Positions 37,186 through 46,994 of a stretch of 64,000 nucleotides of DNA are shown one piece after another. The DNA is taken from contig JAAOMT010000675.1 of assembly GCA_016748015.1 (NCBI GenBank), positions 489,341 to 553,340 of the forward strand, given 5' to 3'. Position 1 is the first letter of the stretch. Each line of letters starts with the position of its first letter. Both the position numbers and the translations under genes were made by a program. A model generated the notes under the pieces. It did no database searches. It was not told where the DNA came from and saw nothing but the letters and a program-made list of their open reading frames with translations. Source of the DNA: Geosiphon pyriformis. Its lineage: Eukaryota; Glomeromycota; Glomeromycetes; Archaeosporales; Geosiphonaceae.

Positions 37186-39387
37186 TGATGGCTGCTCTAC
37201 TAAAAAGGCTATGTGTGTTCAAATTATCGATGTCAAAAGGAAATATGGTGGCTAGAGTGGTGTTTTCAGTAAAAGTGGCTGGTGGGATATTGCTTTTTGT
37301 TTGCTTGGAAGGTTGGGAGATTCGTTCTATATCCTCCTTTTCTACAGGTGTAGATTTATCAAAACCCTGGTCTTTCGTAAGACCGAGATAGGAAGCTTGA
37401 TTCGGGTATCCAGTTGGTGTTGGTCGAGATTGGGCAGGACTGCGAGGGATTGGTCGAGACAGTCCACTATTGGTTTGCACCTGATTGTTGTTGGGATTCC
37501 TCCATCCCTGATTATAGTCTATAGCTTGAGGTCTGGATGGGCTATAAGGGGAAGTTTGATAGTGAGAGATTGCTTGTGTCATTGGTGGTGGTTGATAATA
37601 ATTCTGGGGCAGTGGTTGAGTGTACAGGACTTGTTGTGCATATAGGGGTGGTTGATTCTGAGGTATGAAATATTGGGATATCATGTTTTGCTGATATCTG
37701 GGTTGCTGGTATGGGTTTCCTTGATTTTGGTCCATGATTTTCCTTCTGCAGTTACAGGTAATGTGTCCAGGTTTCTGACAGTAGTAGCAGTTGTGGGGAT
37801 TGGATCTCCAAGGTTGTTGTTGTTGCTGACGGTTCTGTTACTGTGGGTATCTGCTGTTGTTGTTATTTTCTCTCCATTGGGGTGGTTGGTAAGTTCCTGT
37901 AGTTCTGGCTAAGAATCCTTCAATTTTCTGAGTTAGTTTCTTATTCAATTGGGTTATCTTTGCATCGACACCAGAGGTTCTGTTAATGGCTAAATTAATG
38001 GCTTGGGTATGGTTCACTTCTTGTTCTGCAGACTCAAAATCGCAAGCAAGAATGATGGCGTCTTATAAACTGGTCGGATGGCGGGGTCTTACGGATCTTA
38101 GAATACTACTCCACAATTCTTTAATGAATTGATTAAAAACTTGCACCACAGTGTAGTAGTCCCTTTCGATAGCTAATATTTGATGCAGAATTTGATTGAA
38201 TCATCTGAGATAAGTAGTTACTGCTTCATGATCTTTTTGTTTAATTATGCTGAATTGATTCTGCAATCGGATTAACGTATTGGGGTCACAGAAGTATTGC
38301 AGAAATGCGAGTTTAAACTCGGTAAAGAAGGTAGGCTTCTCTGCCAGGCTTTAGTATCATGAATTGGCAGTTCCGGTCAGAAAGAATGGCAGTGTCTAAA
38401 CTGTGCGGTTGTCATTCCAACTGTTAGTGGTAATTGCTTTCTTGGCATCCGCGATCCAAGAATATGCATTATCTTCTTCACCAGAGAATTTTTCTAATTT
38501 AGCGATATTCCAGTAAGCCATAATCTGGTTAATGGGTGGGGTGTTACTGGTTATGTTTAAAGAGATTGGTGTCCACGTATTCGAGTGTTTTCCGGGTGCT
38601 AATGCTGGTTGCTTTCCTTTGTCGCTTGAACCAATAGATTGTAAGATAGCTGTTTCTTCTGTCAGGAGAAATGCTAATTCTGCTAGGTTTTGTGCTGGTG
38701 GCTGTTCCCAAGTTGACAGGTTTCCTTCTGTTTGACCAGCTGCTGGGGTAAGATTTCCAAACAGTGATCCATATTCTCCTAGTGATTTGGTCCAACTGTG
38801 TTGATTCCAAGGGTGTGAATTTCCAGGAGTTTGTGGTATTTCTGACTGGGTTTCCGGGGGTGGGTTGAATACAATTCTACTTTGGAGTGTCTGATAGTAT
38901 GATAGAGTTATTGGGGAGAGGATCTTTGGTTTCTTGTTGACCATGGACTTGGCTTGAACAGTTACGGGGTTGTTGGATTCGTTTTCGTATTCCTTAGGGT
39001 TGGATTCTACTGGTTGTTGTACTTGAGAAAATCATTGTGTCATGTAATATTTAATGTTTGTATTGATTATGTGCAGAGTTTCAGCAATTGCTTGGGTAGT
39101 CGTGGCTGTTGAGTACCCTAGTAAGCTTTGATGGATTTGTTTTCCAAGTCTTCCTGTATTAGTTGCACAGCCTAACAAGCAGTCAATTTTTGCGTTGATA
39201 TAGTTACAAAAATCACTTTCTGTATAAGCAGTTTCTACTGGTATTTCTAGGTCTTTTCAAAAGTATTGAAATAGTGCTTTTCTGTACGAGGAGTGGTCTT
39301 TTCCTATTGTTCCAATAGTCGCCACTTTTATGTATTTTTGGGGGTGTTCTGTCTCTGTGGATTTATAACCTCACAGGGAGCACCAAA
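37186..39387 (-). pseudogene. Element C gag with zinc knuckle
   Basis: Minus-strand Gag. N-terminal part 38396-39387 (open from 38944 to 38396), core around 37950-38395 with FLQYFCDPNTLIRLQNQFS, a CCHC knuckle near 37745-37790 (CYYCQKPGHITCNC), and a Gln/Pro/Tyr-rich tail in the open piece 37181-37735. Stops interrupt the core. The family primer-binding motif TTTGGTGCTCCCTGTGAGG lies at about 39369-39387. Confidence 0.85.
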
Positions 39388-40474
39388 TATTATGGGTAAA
39401 CTTGGTGGGTATGGGAAATGGTAACGTTTGGTGCTCTCAATTATTAATGATGCATCTTCTGCATAATTCTGTTGGCTTAGTCTTGATTATTAGTCTCTGA
39501 AGATCTATTCCTGGATGTGAATTTTACCTGTTGAATTCTTTGGTTATAAGGCACAGAGTTTGTCTTTTGTTAATTGCAACATTTTTTGTAAATGTGAGCT
39601 TTCTTCTCTGAGCTAACGAGCATAGTCATTAGGGTCTAGCATTGTCTTCTCACTCTTCTGGTAAGCTAACAAGATAATGTTAATATCCAAAACTTAGGGG
39701 GAGCTTCCCTCTTTTACCAGGCTATTATAAGTCTATTCTCAAACAGTCGATTTTACTATATTGCTACTTCACAAAAAAATAAGACAGAAAAAGAAAGAAA
39801 AAGAAAAAGAAAAGAAAAGAGAGAAAAGGTAAATTAGTATTGTCAATCGCTGTGATTAAGAGCGATTGATCCAAATCATTAATAGGTTCGAGGCAGTTAT
39901 GCTAAGAGCATCTGTTCTAAAATAGAGGTACGAGACAAGGGTTAATTCACGTAAATTCCACAAAGTTTGAGAACATGAATTCATGATTCTGATTTTTTTT
40001 AATAATTGGTTTATTTCAGGAAATGAAATAGGGAAAATAATAAAAAGTGAAGAGGTATGGATATTTTAATTTCTGGTCTAGAGGTTCGTATCTATTTTTT
40101 CTTCTCTGTCTTTTCTCACTTCTACAACTACTTGCTTTTATACATTTTTTTGGTTTTACAGGATTGCTTTCAATTGTCTCACTATTGCTAGCTATTGCTT
40201 TGTTGTTTCTGTTATTGCTTCGTTTTTTTACGTTATCACTAGTTATCCTATGTTATAACATGTTATCTGATGTTATTACATGTTATTCTGTGTTATCCTG
40301 CATTATAACACATTACCCTACATTATTGCACACTATTCTGTGTTATCTTGCATTATAACACGTTATCCAACATTATAACACATTATCCAATGTTATTGCG
40401 TGTTATTCTGTGTTATGTCATATTTTGGTCATATTTCTTCATAATTTTGGATCGGTTTTTTTACTTGGGTAACA
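39388..40474 (-). repeat. Element C 5' LTR
   Basis: Pair of 30236-31328; first bases read TATTATGGG where the partner reads TGTTATGGG. It includes the purine tract at about 39780-39832 and the GTTATCC/GTTATAACA array at about 40225-40430. Confidence 0.92.
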
Positions 40475-41480
40475 ACATACACTATTTTCAAATCCAAACA
40501 TCATTCCTACTACTAAAAACTACCACCTTTTGGAAGAAAAACTCTCTCGAATCAACATGAGTCCCTTAGAATCTCAACAACAAAGACAATTAAAACAGCT
40601 AATAGCTGAATTTGCAGATATATTTGCAAAAAACAACAATGATCTTGGAAAAACTGATATTGTCCAACATTAGATTCACACAGAAGATGCTTTACCAAAA
40701 AGACAACAAGCTTATCAAGTTTCATCTGCTAGCCACCAATTTATCAGAGAAAAGGTCCAAAAAATGCTCAATAATGAATTGATTCAACTATTAAGAAGTC
40801 CTTGAGCCTTACCAGTAGTTTTTGTCAAAAAAAAAACAGAAAAAACAGATTTTGTGTTGACTATTGACAATTAAATAGTGTTACAATTAGAGATGCCTAC
40901 TCTTTTCCAAGAATTGATGACATGTTAGATGCTTTAGGAAAAGCCAAGTTCTTCTCAACTTTAGACTTAGAAAGTGGATACTGGCAAGTTGAAATAGATC
41001 CAAAAAATCGATCCAAAACAGCATTTATCACTCAAGAAAAAAACTATGAGTTCAATATTATGCCTTTTGGACTCTGTAATGCTCCAGCAACATTTCAACA
41101 ACTCATGAATGTTGTATATGAAAGACTTTTATGGCAATCAGTAGTTGTCTATCTTAATGACACTGATATATACTCACCAAGCTTTAAAGCCCATCTTATT
41201 TATCTGCGAAAAGTTTTTTAACAATTACAGAAAGCAGGATTAAAGTTAAACATTGAGAAATGTTACTTTGGAAAAACAAGTTTAATCTTTCTTGGGCACA
41301 TTGTTAGCAAAGATAGAATCAAACCAAATCCTGGAACAATCAGTGCTGTCAAAAACTTTAAAACCCCCAAAAATACCACAGAACTACAAGGATTTGTAGG
41401 ATTAGCCTTCTACTATCAAAAATTCATAAAAGAATTCTCAGAAATTGCCAAACCACTCAATTATCTTACCAACAAAAACA
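40475..41480 (+). pseudogene. Element B reverse transcriptase, inactive
   Basis: Resumes element B after the insertion. The open piece 40922-41218 contains KAKFFSTLDLESGYWQVEID and MPFGLCNAPATFQQ, then a catalytic site reading YLND in place of YLDD (one G-to-A change). Upstream the KRQQAYQV segment and a frame-shifted CVDY-like segment are visible. Confidence 0.88.
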
Positions 41481-41718
41481 TGCCATACCAATGAACTGAA
41501 AAACAACAAAAAGCTTTTGAAACTCTCAAGACAAAATTAACAACAGCCCCAGTTTTTGTTTATTCAGATTTCAACAAATAATTTTAACTAGCCACTGATG
41601 CTTTACATATAGCATTTGGTGCCATCTTATCACAATTAGATGAAAATGGCCAAGAACAAGTCATTGTCTATGCCAATAAAACACTCAAGCTAACAGAACT
41701 CAAATATGGCTCAACCAA
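41481..41718 (+). pseudogene. Element B RNase H, first half
   Basis: Shows ATDALHIAFGAILSQLDENG and VIVYANKTLKLTELKYG. The domain is cut by the LTR inserted at 41719 and resumes at 42603. Confidence 0.82.
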
Positions 41719-42602
41719 TGTTATAGGTGATTATTTGGGATCTCAAATCAAATAATAAACTCATAACTTGGTGCTCAATTGATATAATTAGTGTTAATAT
41801 CTCTGAAGGTGTTGTTTTATCTGAAGGTTTGGTAGATCTGAAGGTTTTGTTGTAAAGCCCTTTGTATAATGAACAGAGATTTAATTGTTGTTTTTTCCAT
41901 AGCCTTCCAGAATCACAATTCTGTCAAATTTTTTTCTCAGCATGGTGGCTGGTAATTTTGGCAGAAATGCCTTTCTAGTAAACTATTCTTAAATTTTCAA
42001 TTCTGATACCTTTCCTTTGGAGTCTTTTATCAGGTTATTCTTGATGTCAATAATTTAGTGCTTAACTTTTTAATCAATTTAGTGAATAACAAAAGAAAAG
42101 AAAATAAAATAAAGAAAATAAAAGAAAATAAAGAAATAAAGAAAATAAAATAAGAAATAAGTATCCTGTCAATAGCTGTGATCAAGAGCTATTGTGCCAG
42201 CAGGTTAAGTAGTGGATAATAACATGAATTTATGGATAATAGATAATTTCATTAATATGGAAGTGATTTTTTTTCAAGTTATAGTATTCTATTTTTTGAA
42301 GGAAAAGTATTTAATCATTATGACCTGCGAGTCTAATTAACTTTGAGAGTCCTATTGATTCTTAGTCTTTTTAACTTTTTGTCTTCTTGACTAATTTTCT
42401 AACTTCTGATACTATTGCTATATATATATAATTTGAGTTCTATAAGATTGCTTATATTCTTGAGCAATATGCTATAATTTTTTGACAATGCTCCACATTG
42501 TTAAGCAATGTACTCACATGCTAAATACTATTCTCTTATTGGTCTATTTTTCCTATCTGTTTTTTTCTACTATTTTTTTGTATTCTTTTTCTATGAATAA
42601 CA
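41719..42602 (-). repeat. Solo LTR inserted in element B RNase H
   Basis: 884 bp, TGTTATAGG to AATAACA, of the same LTR family and orientation as elements D and E. CCAA precedes it (41715-41718) and follows it (42603-42606), a probable 4-bp target duplication. The RNase H frame reads on directly across it. No internal element sequence accompanies it, so it is a solo LTR. Confidence 0.85.
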
Positions 42603-43080
42603 CCAAATTAAAAGCTGCCACAGTTATTTGGGCTATTAAACATTTTCAACAATACCTGAAGAATAAAAAAAAATATGACATTATAACTGACAATATTAAT
42701 CTCAAATGACTTAATAAAAAAAAACCGAACAAAGTGCCAAACAGTCTTAATGAAATGATTTTCTAGTAGACTACAAATATATTGTATATTACAAACCAAA
42801 AAAACTACACACTAATATTGATAGCCTCTCAAGAATAAGACAAAATTAATACTACCAACAATTTTACTACAACTTATCACTACTAACAAAACAACAAAAC
42901 AATAATAGATCCCAAAAATTACAACAATCTTAAAAACTATTTGGAGACTCTTACTATACTAGAAAATTAGCCTTCAAGTGAAAAACATCAATTACAATAC
43001 CAATTCAAACAATATTTCATATACCACAACAAAATTTATTACAAAAATTGCAAAAATTCAAACCAACTACTCAGATTAGT
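42603..43080 (+). pseudogene. Element B RNase H, second half, and connector
   Basis: KLKAATVIWAIKHFQQYLK then DIITDNINLK completes the RNase H fold begun before the LTR. The following sequence to about 43080 is the decayed connector to the integrase. Confidence 0.75.
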
Positions 43081-43261
43081 ACAGGAAAATAAAAAAGAAA
43101 CAATTTTATATAACATACATACAGATCCTTCTTTAGCACACTTGGGAAGAAATAGAACAATTCAAAGAACTCTTAAACATTACTTTTGGCCTCACATGCA
43201 AAAAAACATTCAACAATATGTAGAATCTTGTGATAGTTGTTAAAGAAGAGAAAGAACTCAC
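43081..43261 (+). pseudogene. Element B integrase zinc-binding part
   Basis: AHLGRNRTIQRTLKHYFWPH followed by VESCDSC gives the His/Cys pattern of the integrase N-terminal domain. Interrupted at 43262 by an LTR. Confidence 0.8.
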
Positions 43262-44078
43262 TGTTACAGGAGATTATTTGGGGTCTCAAATCAAATAACA
43301 AACCCATAACTTGGTGCTCAATGACTAATAAGATGGATTATGTCAGTAGTATTGGTATGTTGCTATTATCTGAAAGTTTTAGTTGAGTTTTTTGTATAAT
43401 GAACAGAGATTCAATAGTTGTTTTCAGTAGCCTCCTAGAATTGTGATTTTGTCGAATTTTTTTCTCAGCATGATGATCAGTAATCCTCCTGGTAAGCCAT
43501 CCTCAAATCTATGAGTGTTCTACCTTTGTTTCACAGGTTTTTTACCAGTTCCTATGATGTTTTTATCTTAGTGCTTTTAATTTTTTAATCAATTAGTAAA
43601 ACAAAAAAACAACAAAACAAAACAAAACATAAAAAAAAATAAAAGAAAATAAGCCAAGGCAATAAATGTTAGTATTCTGTCAATAGCCATGATCAAAAGC
43701 TATTGTTCTAGTGTGGTTAAGTATCAATTGCTATCAACATAAAGTGTTGATAATGGAGAGCAGATTGCAATAATAAATAATTATTTATTGATATTTGTGT
43801 ATGGAAAGGTTGCTTAGATTAAATCTAAACTGAGAGGTCTTTAACCAAAAGATTCTGCCTTTTTTTTTTCTAACACTACTGCTATATATACATAATTGAG
43901 ATTTTTCAATTCCTCAATTTTTCACACCAGGAATTCTGTAATTCCTTGTATAAGAATCCTGAAATTTTTGGAATTCTGCAATTCCTCTGAGAAGAATCCT
44001 GGAATTTCACATTTACTATAGTTATTTCTGATTGGCTAATTTATGCTAATATATATTTCTTATATTCTATAAGTAACA
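43262..44078 (-). repeat. Solo LTR inserted in element B integrase
   Basis: 817 bp, TGTTACAGG to AAGTAACA, same family as 23954-24795 with the GAATCCTG/CTGCAATTCC repeats at about 43920-44010. Integrase sequence continues after it (HTEPLNSIKVEQSF). A clean target duplication could not be assigned. Confidence 0.82.
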
Positions 44079-45090
44079 TTGCCACACAGAACCTTTAAAT
44101 TCAATCAAAGTTGAACAATCTTTTAATAGAGTTGGAATTGATTTAGTTAAATCATTACCTATCACAACCTAAGGAAATTATTATATTGCAGTTGCAGTAA
44201 ATTATCTCACCAAATGGTCTGAAGCTAGAGCCATCCAAAGAGCAGATGCAAAATCAGTAGCAAATTTCATCTATGAAGATATCATTTGTAGACATGGATA
44301 TCCAATTGAACTCTTATCAGATTAAGGAACACATTTTGTGAACAATTCAAAGTCAAAAGACTTTTATTATTATCTTATTACTCCCAAACAAATGGATTTG
44401 TAGAATAGTTCAACAGAACATTGTGTGAATTTTTAGCCAAAGTCTCAACAAATTTTAAGCAGGAATGAGATATTTTTATTTCATTAGTGTTACTAGCATA
44501 CAAAACACTAAAACAAAATACTACAAACACACACTATTTGAGCTTACTTATGGAAGAACAGCAATATTACCAATTAATTTCACAGTGGAAACATATCTAG
44601 TGCAACCAATCAATGAAAAAAACTTCCAAGAAACACTTCAAAGAAAAGCTTATATTCTCTTTAGTACATTGAAAAAAAAGAGACACATAGTAGCCACTCA
44701 TATTGAACACTCCCAAGCCCTACAAAAAGAAAGACATGACAACAAACTGCCACCAGTTATCAACGAATTTAAAGTTAGAAATAAAGTTCTCTTACACAAA
44801 ACTAAGGTTAAAAAACAATGGAGTGGAAAATTTGAACATAAATAGGATAAACCATTTTATATTCACGAAATTTTAGGCAATAGATCATACAAGTTAAGAC
44901 TTAATGACAAAGTATTAGCAAAAGTTCTACATAAAAATAAATTGAAACACTATCATTCCAGAAACAATCTTAAACCATTAATTCTACAAGTTAGTACACA
45001 TTCTCTTTTAGTTAATCCTGAAGATATTCCCCAAAATTTAAAACCAATAGTTATAATAAAACAACAATCAAACTTAAATACTTAATTTAA
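44079..45090 (+). pseudogene. Element B integrase core and C-terminal part
   Basis: The core begins GIDLVKSLPI, with NYLTKWSEARAIQRADAKS, then a decayed stretch ending before the open piece 44465-44842, which includes ELTYGRTAILPINF and the C-terminal domain. The segment equivalent to NGLVERF reads NGFVE-stop-FNRT, so Glu is kept here. Confidence 0.85.
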
Positions 45091-45871
45091 TATTTTTATA
45101 ATAATTTCTTCTAAATACACAAACATAAAAACAAAAATAGTAAATAATTACAAAAAACACTCAAACCCAAAAACAAATAAAAACTTTATATCGAAAAATA
45201 ATTTTTTTATTCTTTTTTTTTATTAATTAATCAATTTTTATTATGATTATTTTCCGAAATATTCAACAAATATCCCAAAAATTAATGTTAGTCTTCAAAA
45301 CACTTTCTGACTTATCCATAACAATTAATGAAAGTCAAATTAATTACATTTAGAAAAAAACCACAGCCCCAGTAGTAAATAATTCTTAGAACTATTACCC
45401 CTATAGAAAGAAAACAAGAAGTTACTCTGAAAATAAGTTACCAGAACTTTTGAAGCAAACACTGAAAGAAAACCTTTTAATTGCTCCTATTAACATTCCA
45501 CCAAATGTCACAATTCAACAAAAACTTTTACTATTTTTTAATAAACAGAACAATGAACATACTCTTATATATAGATATTTTCATATTGGAAAAACATTTT
45601 ATGAATGAAAACTGGAACTTAAAACAACCAACATTATTCCTGAGGCTATACAAAAACAAATTCACAATGAATTCAAGATAGCAGCTAGACCAATAAACAC
45701 TCACTACAAACTTAGAGCAGCAATCAGACTCTATAATTTATTTAACACTTGTAAAAATGTCTTACAAAATTTAATACTCCATCCAATGAAGATTTAATAT
45801 ATTGGAAAGCTTACAGAACTGAAATTTTAACAATTTTCAGACCAGATCACTTCAATTATCTTGGACCACTA
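45091..45871 (+). pseudogene. Element B 3' ORF, diverged
   Basis: Contains KTLSDLSITINESQINYI and a Lys-rich middle, then FHIGKTFYE, AARPINTHYKLRAAIRLYNLFN and NYLGPLS, in the same order as the 3' ORFs of A and C. It ends abruptly at the junction with element E. Confidence 0.55.
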
Positions 45872-46144
45872 TCTTGAATTAATTCATTGTAAAAAGTTTC
45901 TCTCACTGATTCAATATTCACAGATGTTCCCAACAGATAGACAATCCTTTTATTGACATAAAAATTGAAAGCTGATTCTGCTGATATGTGATTATGGGTT
46001 AATCTCAAATGTTGACAGTAATGTTGAAATAAGGATTTCGTGAATTCTAGATGGTTTGCTCCAACGTTTTCTGATTCTGCCACTTTTGGATGGGGTTGTT
46101 GGTGCTGGTTCTCTGTAGGATTATACTTCACAGGGAGCACCAAA
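45872..46144 (-). pseudogene. Element E gag N-terminal fragment
   Basis: Minus-strand N-terminal Gag (AESAFNFYVNKRIVYLLG, then YNELIQD), matching the start of gag in A and D. It is cut off after about 90 codons at the junction with element B. The primer-binding motif TTTGGTGCTCCCTGTGAAG lies at about 46126-46144 next to the LTR. Confidence 0.8.
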
Positions 46145-46994
46145 TGTTACAAGTAATTCTTTGGGGTGTTGAATCAAATAACAAACCTGTAACTTGGTGC
46201 TAAAAGTTATTTACGTTGATGTTATTAATCTGAAGGTTTTGTATCTGAAGGTTTTGAGTTGAGTTCTTTGTATAATGAATAGAGATTCAATAGTTGTATT
46301 ATCCGTAGCTTCCCAGAATCGCAATTTTGTCAATTCTTCTCTTGGCGTGATGGCCAGCAATCCTCTGATAAGTATTCCATATCTTCTGTACATGTTCTAT
46401 CCTCTTGCAGAAGTTTTTTAGCAGGCAATCCTTGACATCAGTAATCTAGCACTTTATTCAACTAATTAGTGCACAACAATAAAATCAAAATAAAATAAAA
46501 TAAAGAAAAGAAATAAAAGAAAATCATGAATAAGCCAAGACAATTTTGCAAGTCAGTATTCCATCAATAGCCATGATCAAAAGCTATTGTTTCAGTGTGT
46601 TTAAGTATCAATTACTATCAACATGGAGTGTTGATAGTAGAATTAGGTTTGAGATACCAAATAGTTATTTATTATGTTTGGAAGGTTGTCTAGATGAAAT
46701 CTAAACTTGGAGGTCTGTCTTTTTAGCTTCTAATACTATTGCTATATATACATAATTGAGATTCCTCAATTCCTCAATTCTTCACAACAAGAATCCTGGA
46801 ATTTCTGGAATCCTGCAATTCTTTTGAGAGAAATCCTGGAATTTTGGAATCTTGTGATTCCTCATAAGAATCCTGTAATTCCTAGAATCCTGCAATTCCT
46901 GAGAGAAATTCTGGAATTCCACATTTTACTACATCTACTTCTGATTGGCTAATAACTATGCTAATATATATTTTCTATATTTCTATGAATAATA
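46145..46994 (-). repeat. Element E 5' LTR (minus orientation)
   Basis: 850 bp from TGTTACAAG to GAATAATA, the D-type LTR, with GAATCCTGGAATTT/TCCTGCAATTC repeats at about 46780-46920. Confidence 0.82.

Larger units (their letters stand above)
30236..40474 (-). mobile_element. Element C: nested Ty3/gypsy element with dUTPase, minus strand
   Basis: 10,239-bp element inserted head-on into element B. LTRs at 30236-31328 (3') and 39388-40474 (5') are near identical, both ending GGGTAACA. The 4-bp duplication ACAT flanks it exactly. The minus-strand order is Gag, zinc knuckle, protease, Cys-rich module, dUTPase, reverse transcriptase, RNase H, integrase, 3' ORF. It is the best preserved of the three and keeps the YLDD polymerase site, but has stops in every domain and an Asp-to-Asn change in the protease, so it is probably not autonomous. 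Confidence 0.93.
25095..45871 (+). mobile_element. Element B: old Ty3/gypsy element, split by later insertions
   Basis: An older, more diverged relative of elements A and C in plus orientation. Its parts in order are a probable 5' LTR (25095-26066), gag, protease, Cys-rich module and dUTPase (to 30235), then reverse transcriptase, RNase H, integrase and 3' ORF (40475-45871). Element C and two LTRs interrupt it. Without the insertions it is about 8.8 kb. The 3' LTR is missing: the 3' ORF runs into the minus-strand gag of element E near 45871. Multiple stops and frameshifts make it inactive. Confidence 0.8.

Noticed and set aside
35256-38735. Plus-strand open frames across 35256-38735 as genes
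   Set aside because: They are antisense shadows of the minus-strand pol and gag of element C.
12219-45871. Alternative genetic code (UGA or UAG read as Trp or Gln) suggested by the many in-frame stops in pol genes
   Set aside because: Host genes in the same window are intact in the standard code, and the stops coincide with other C-to-T/G-to-A damage such as YLDD to YLDN and protease Asp to Asn. Mutation explains them.
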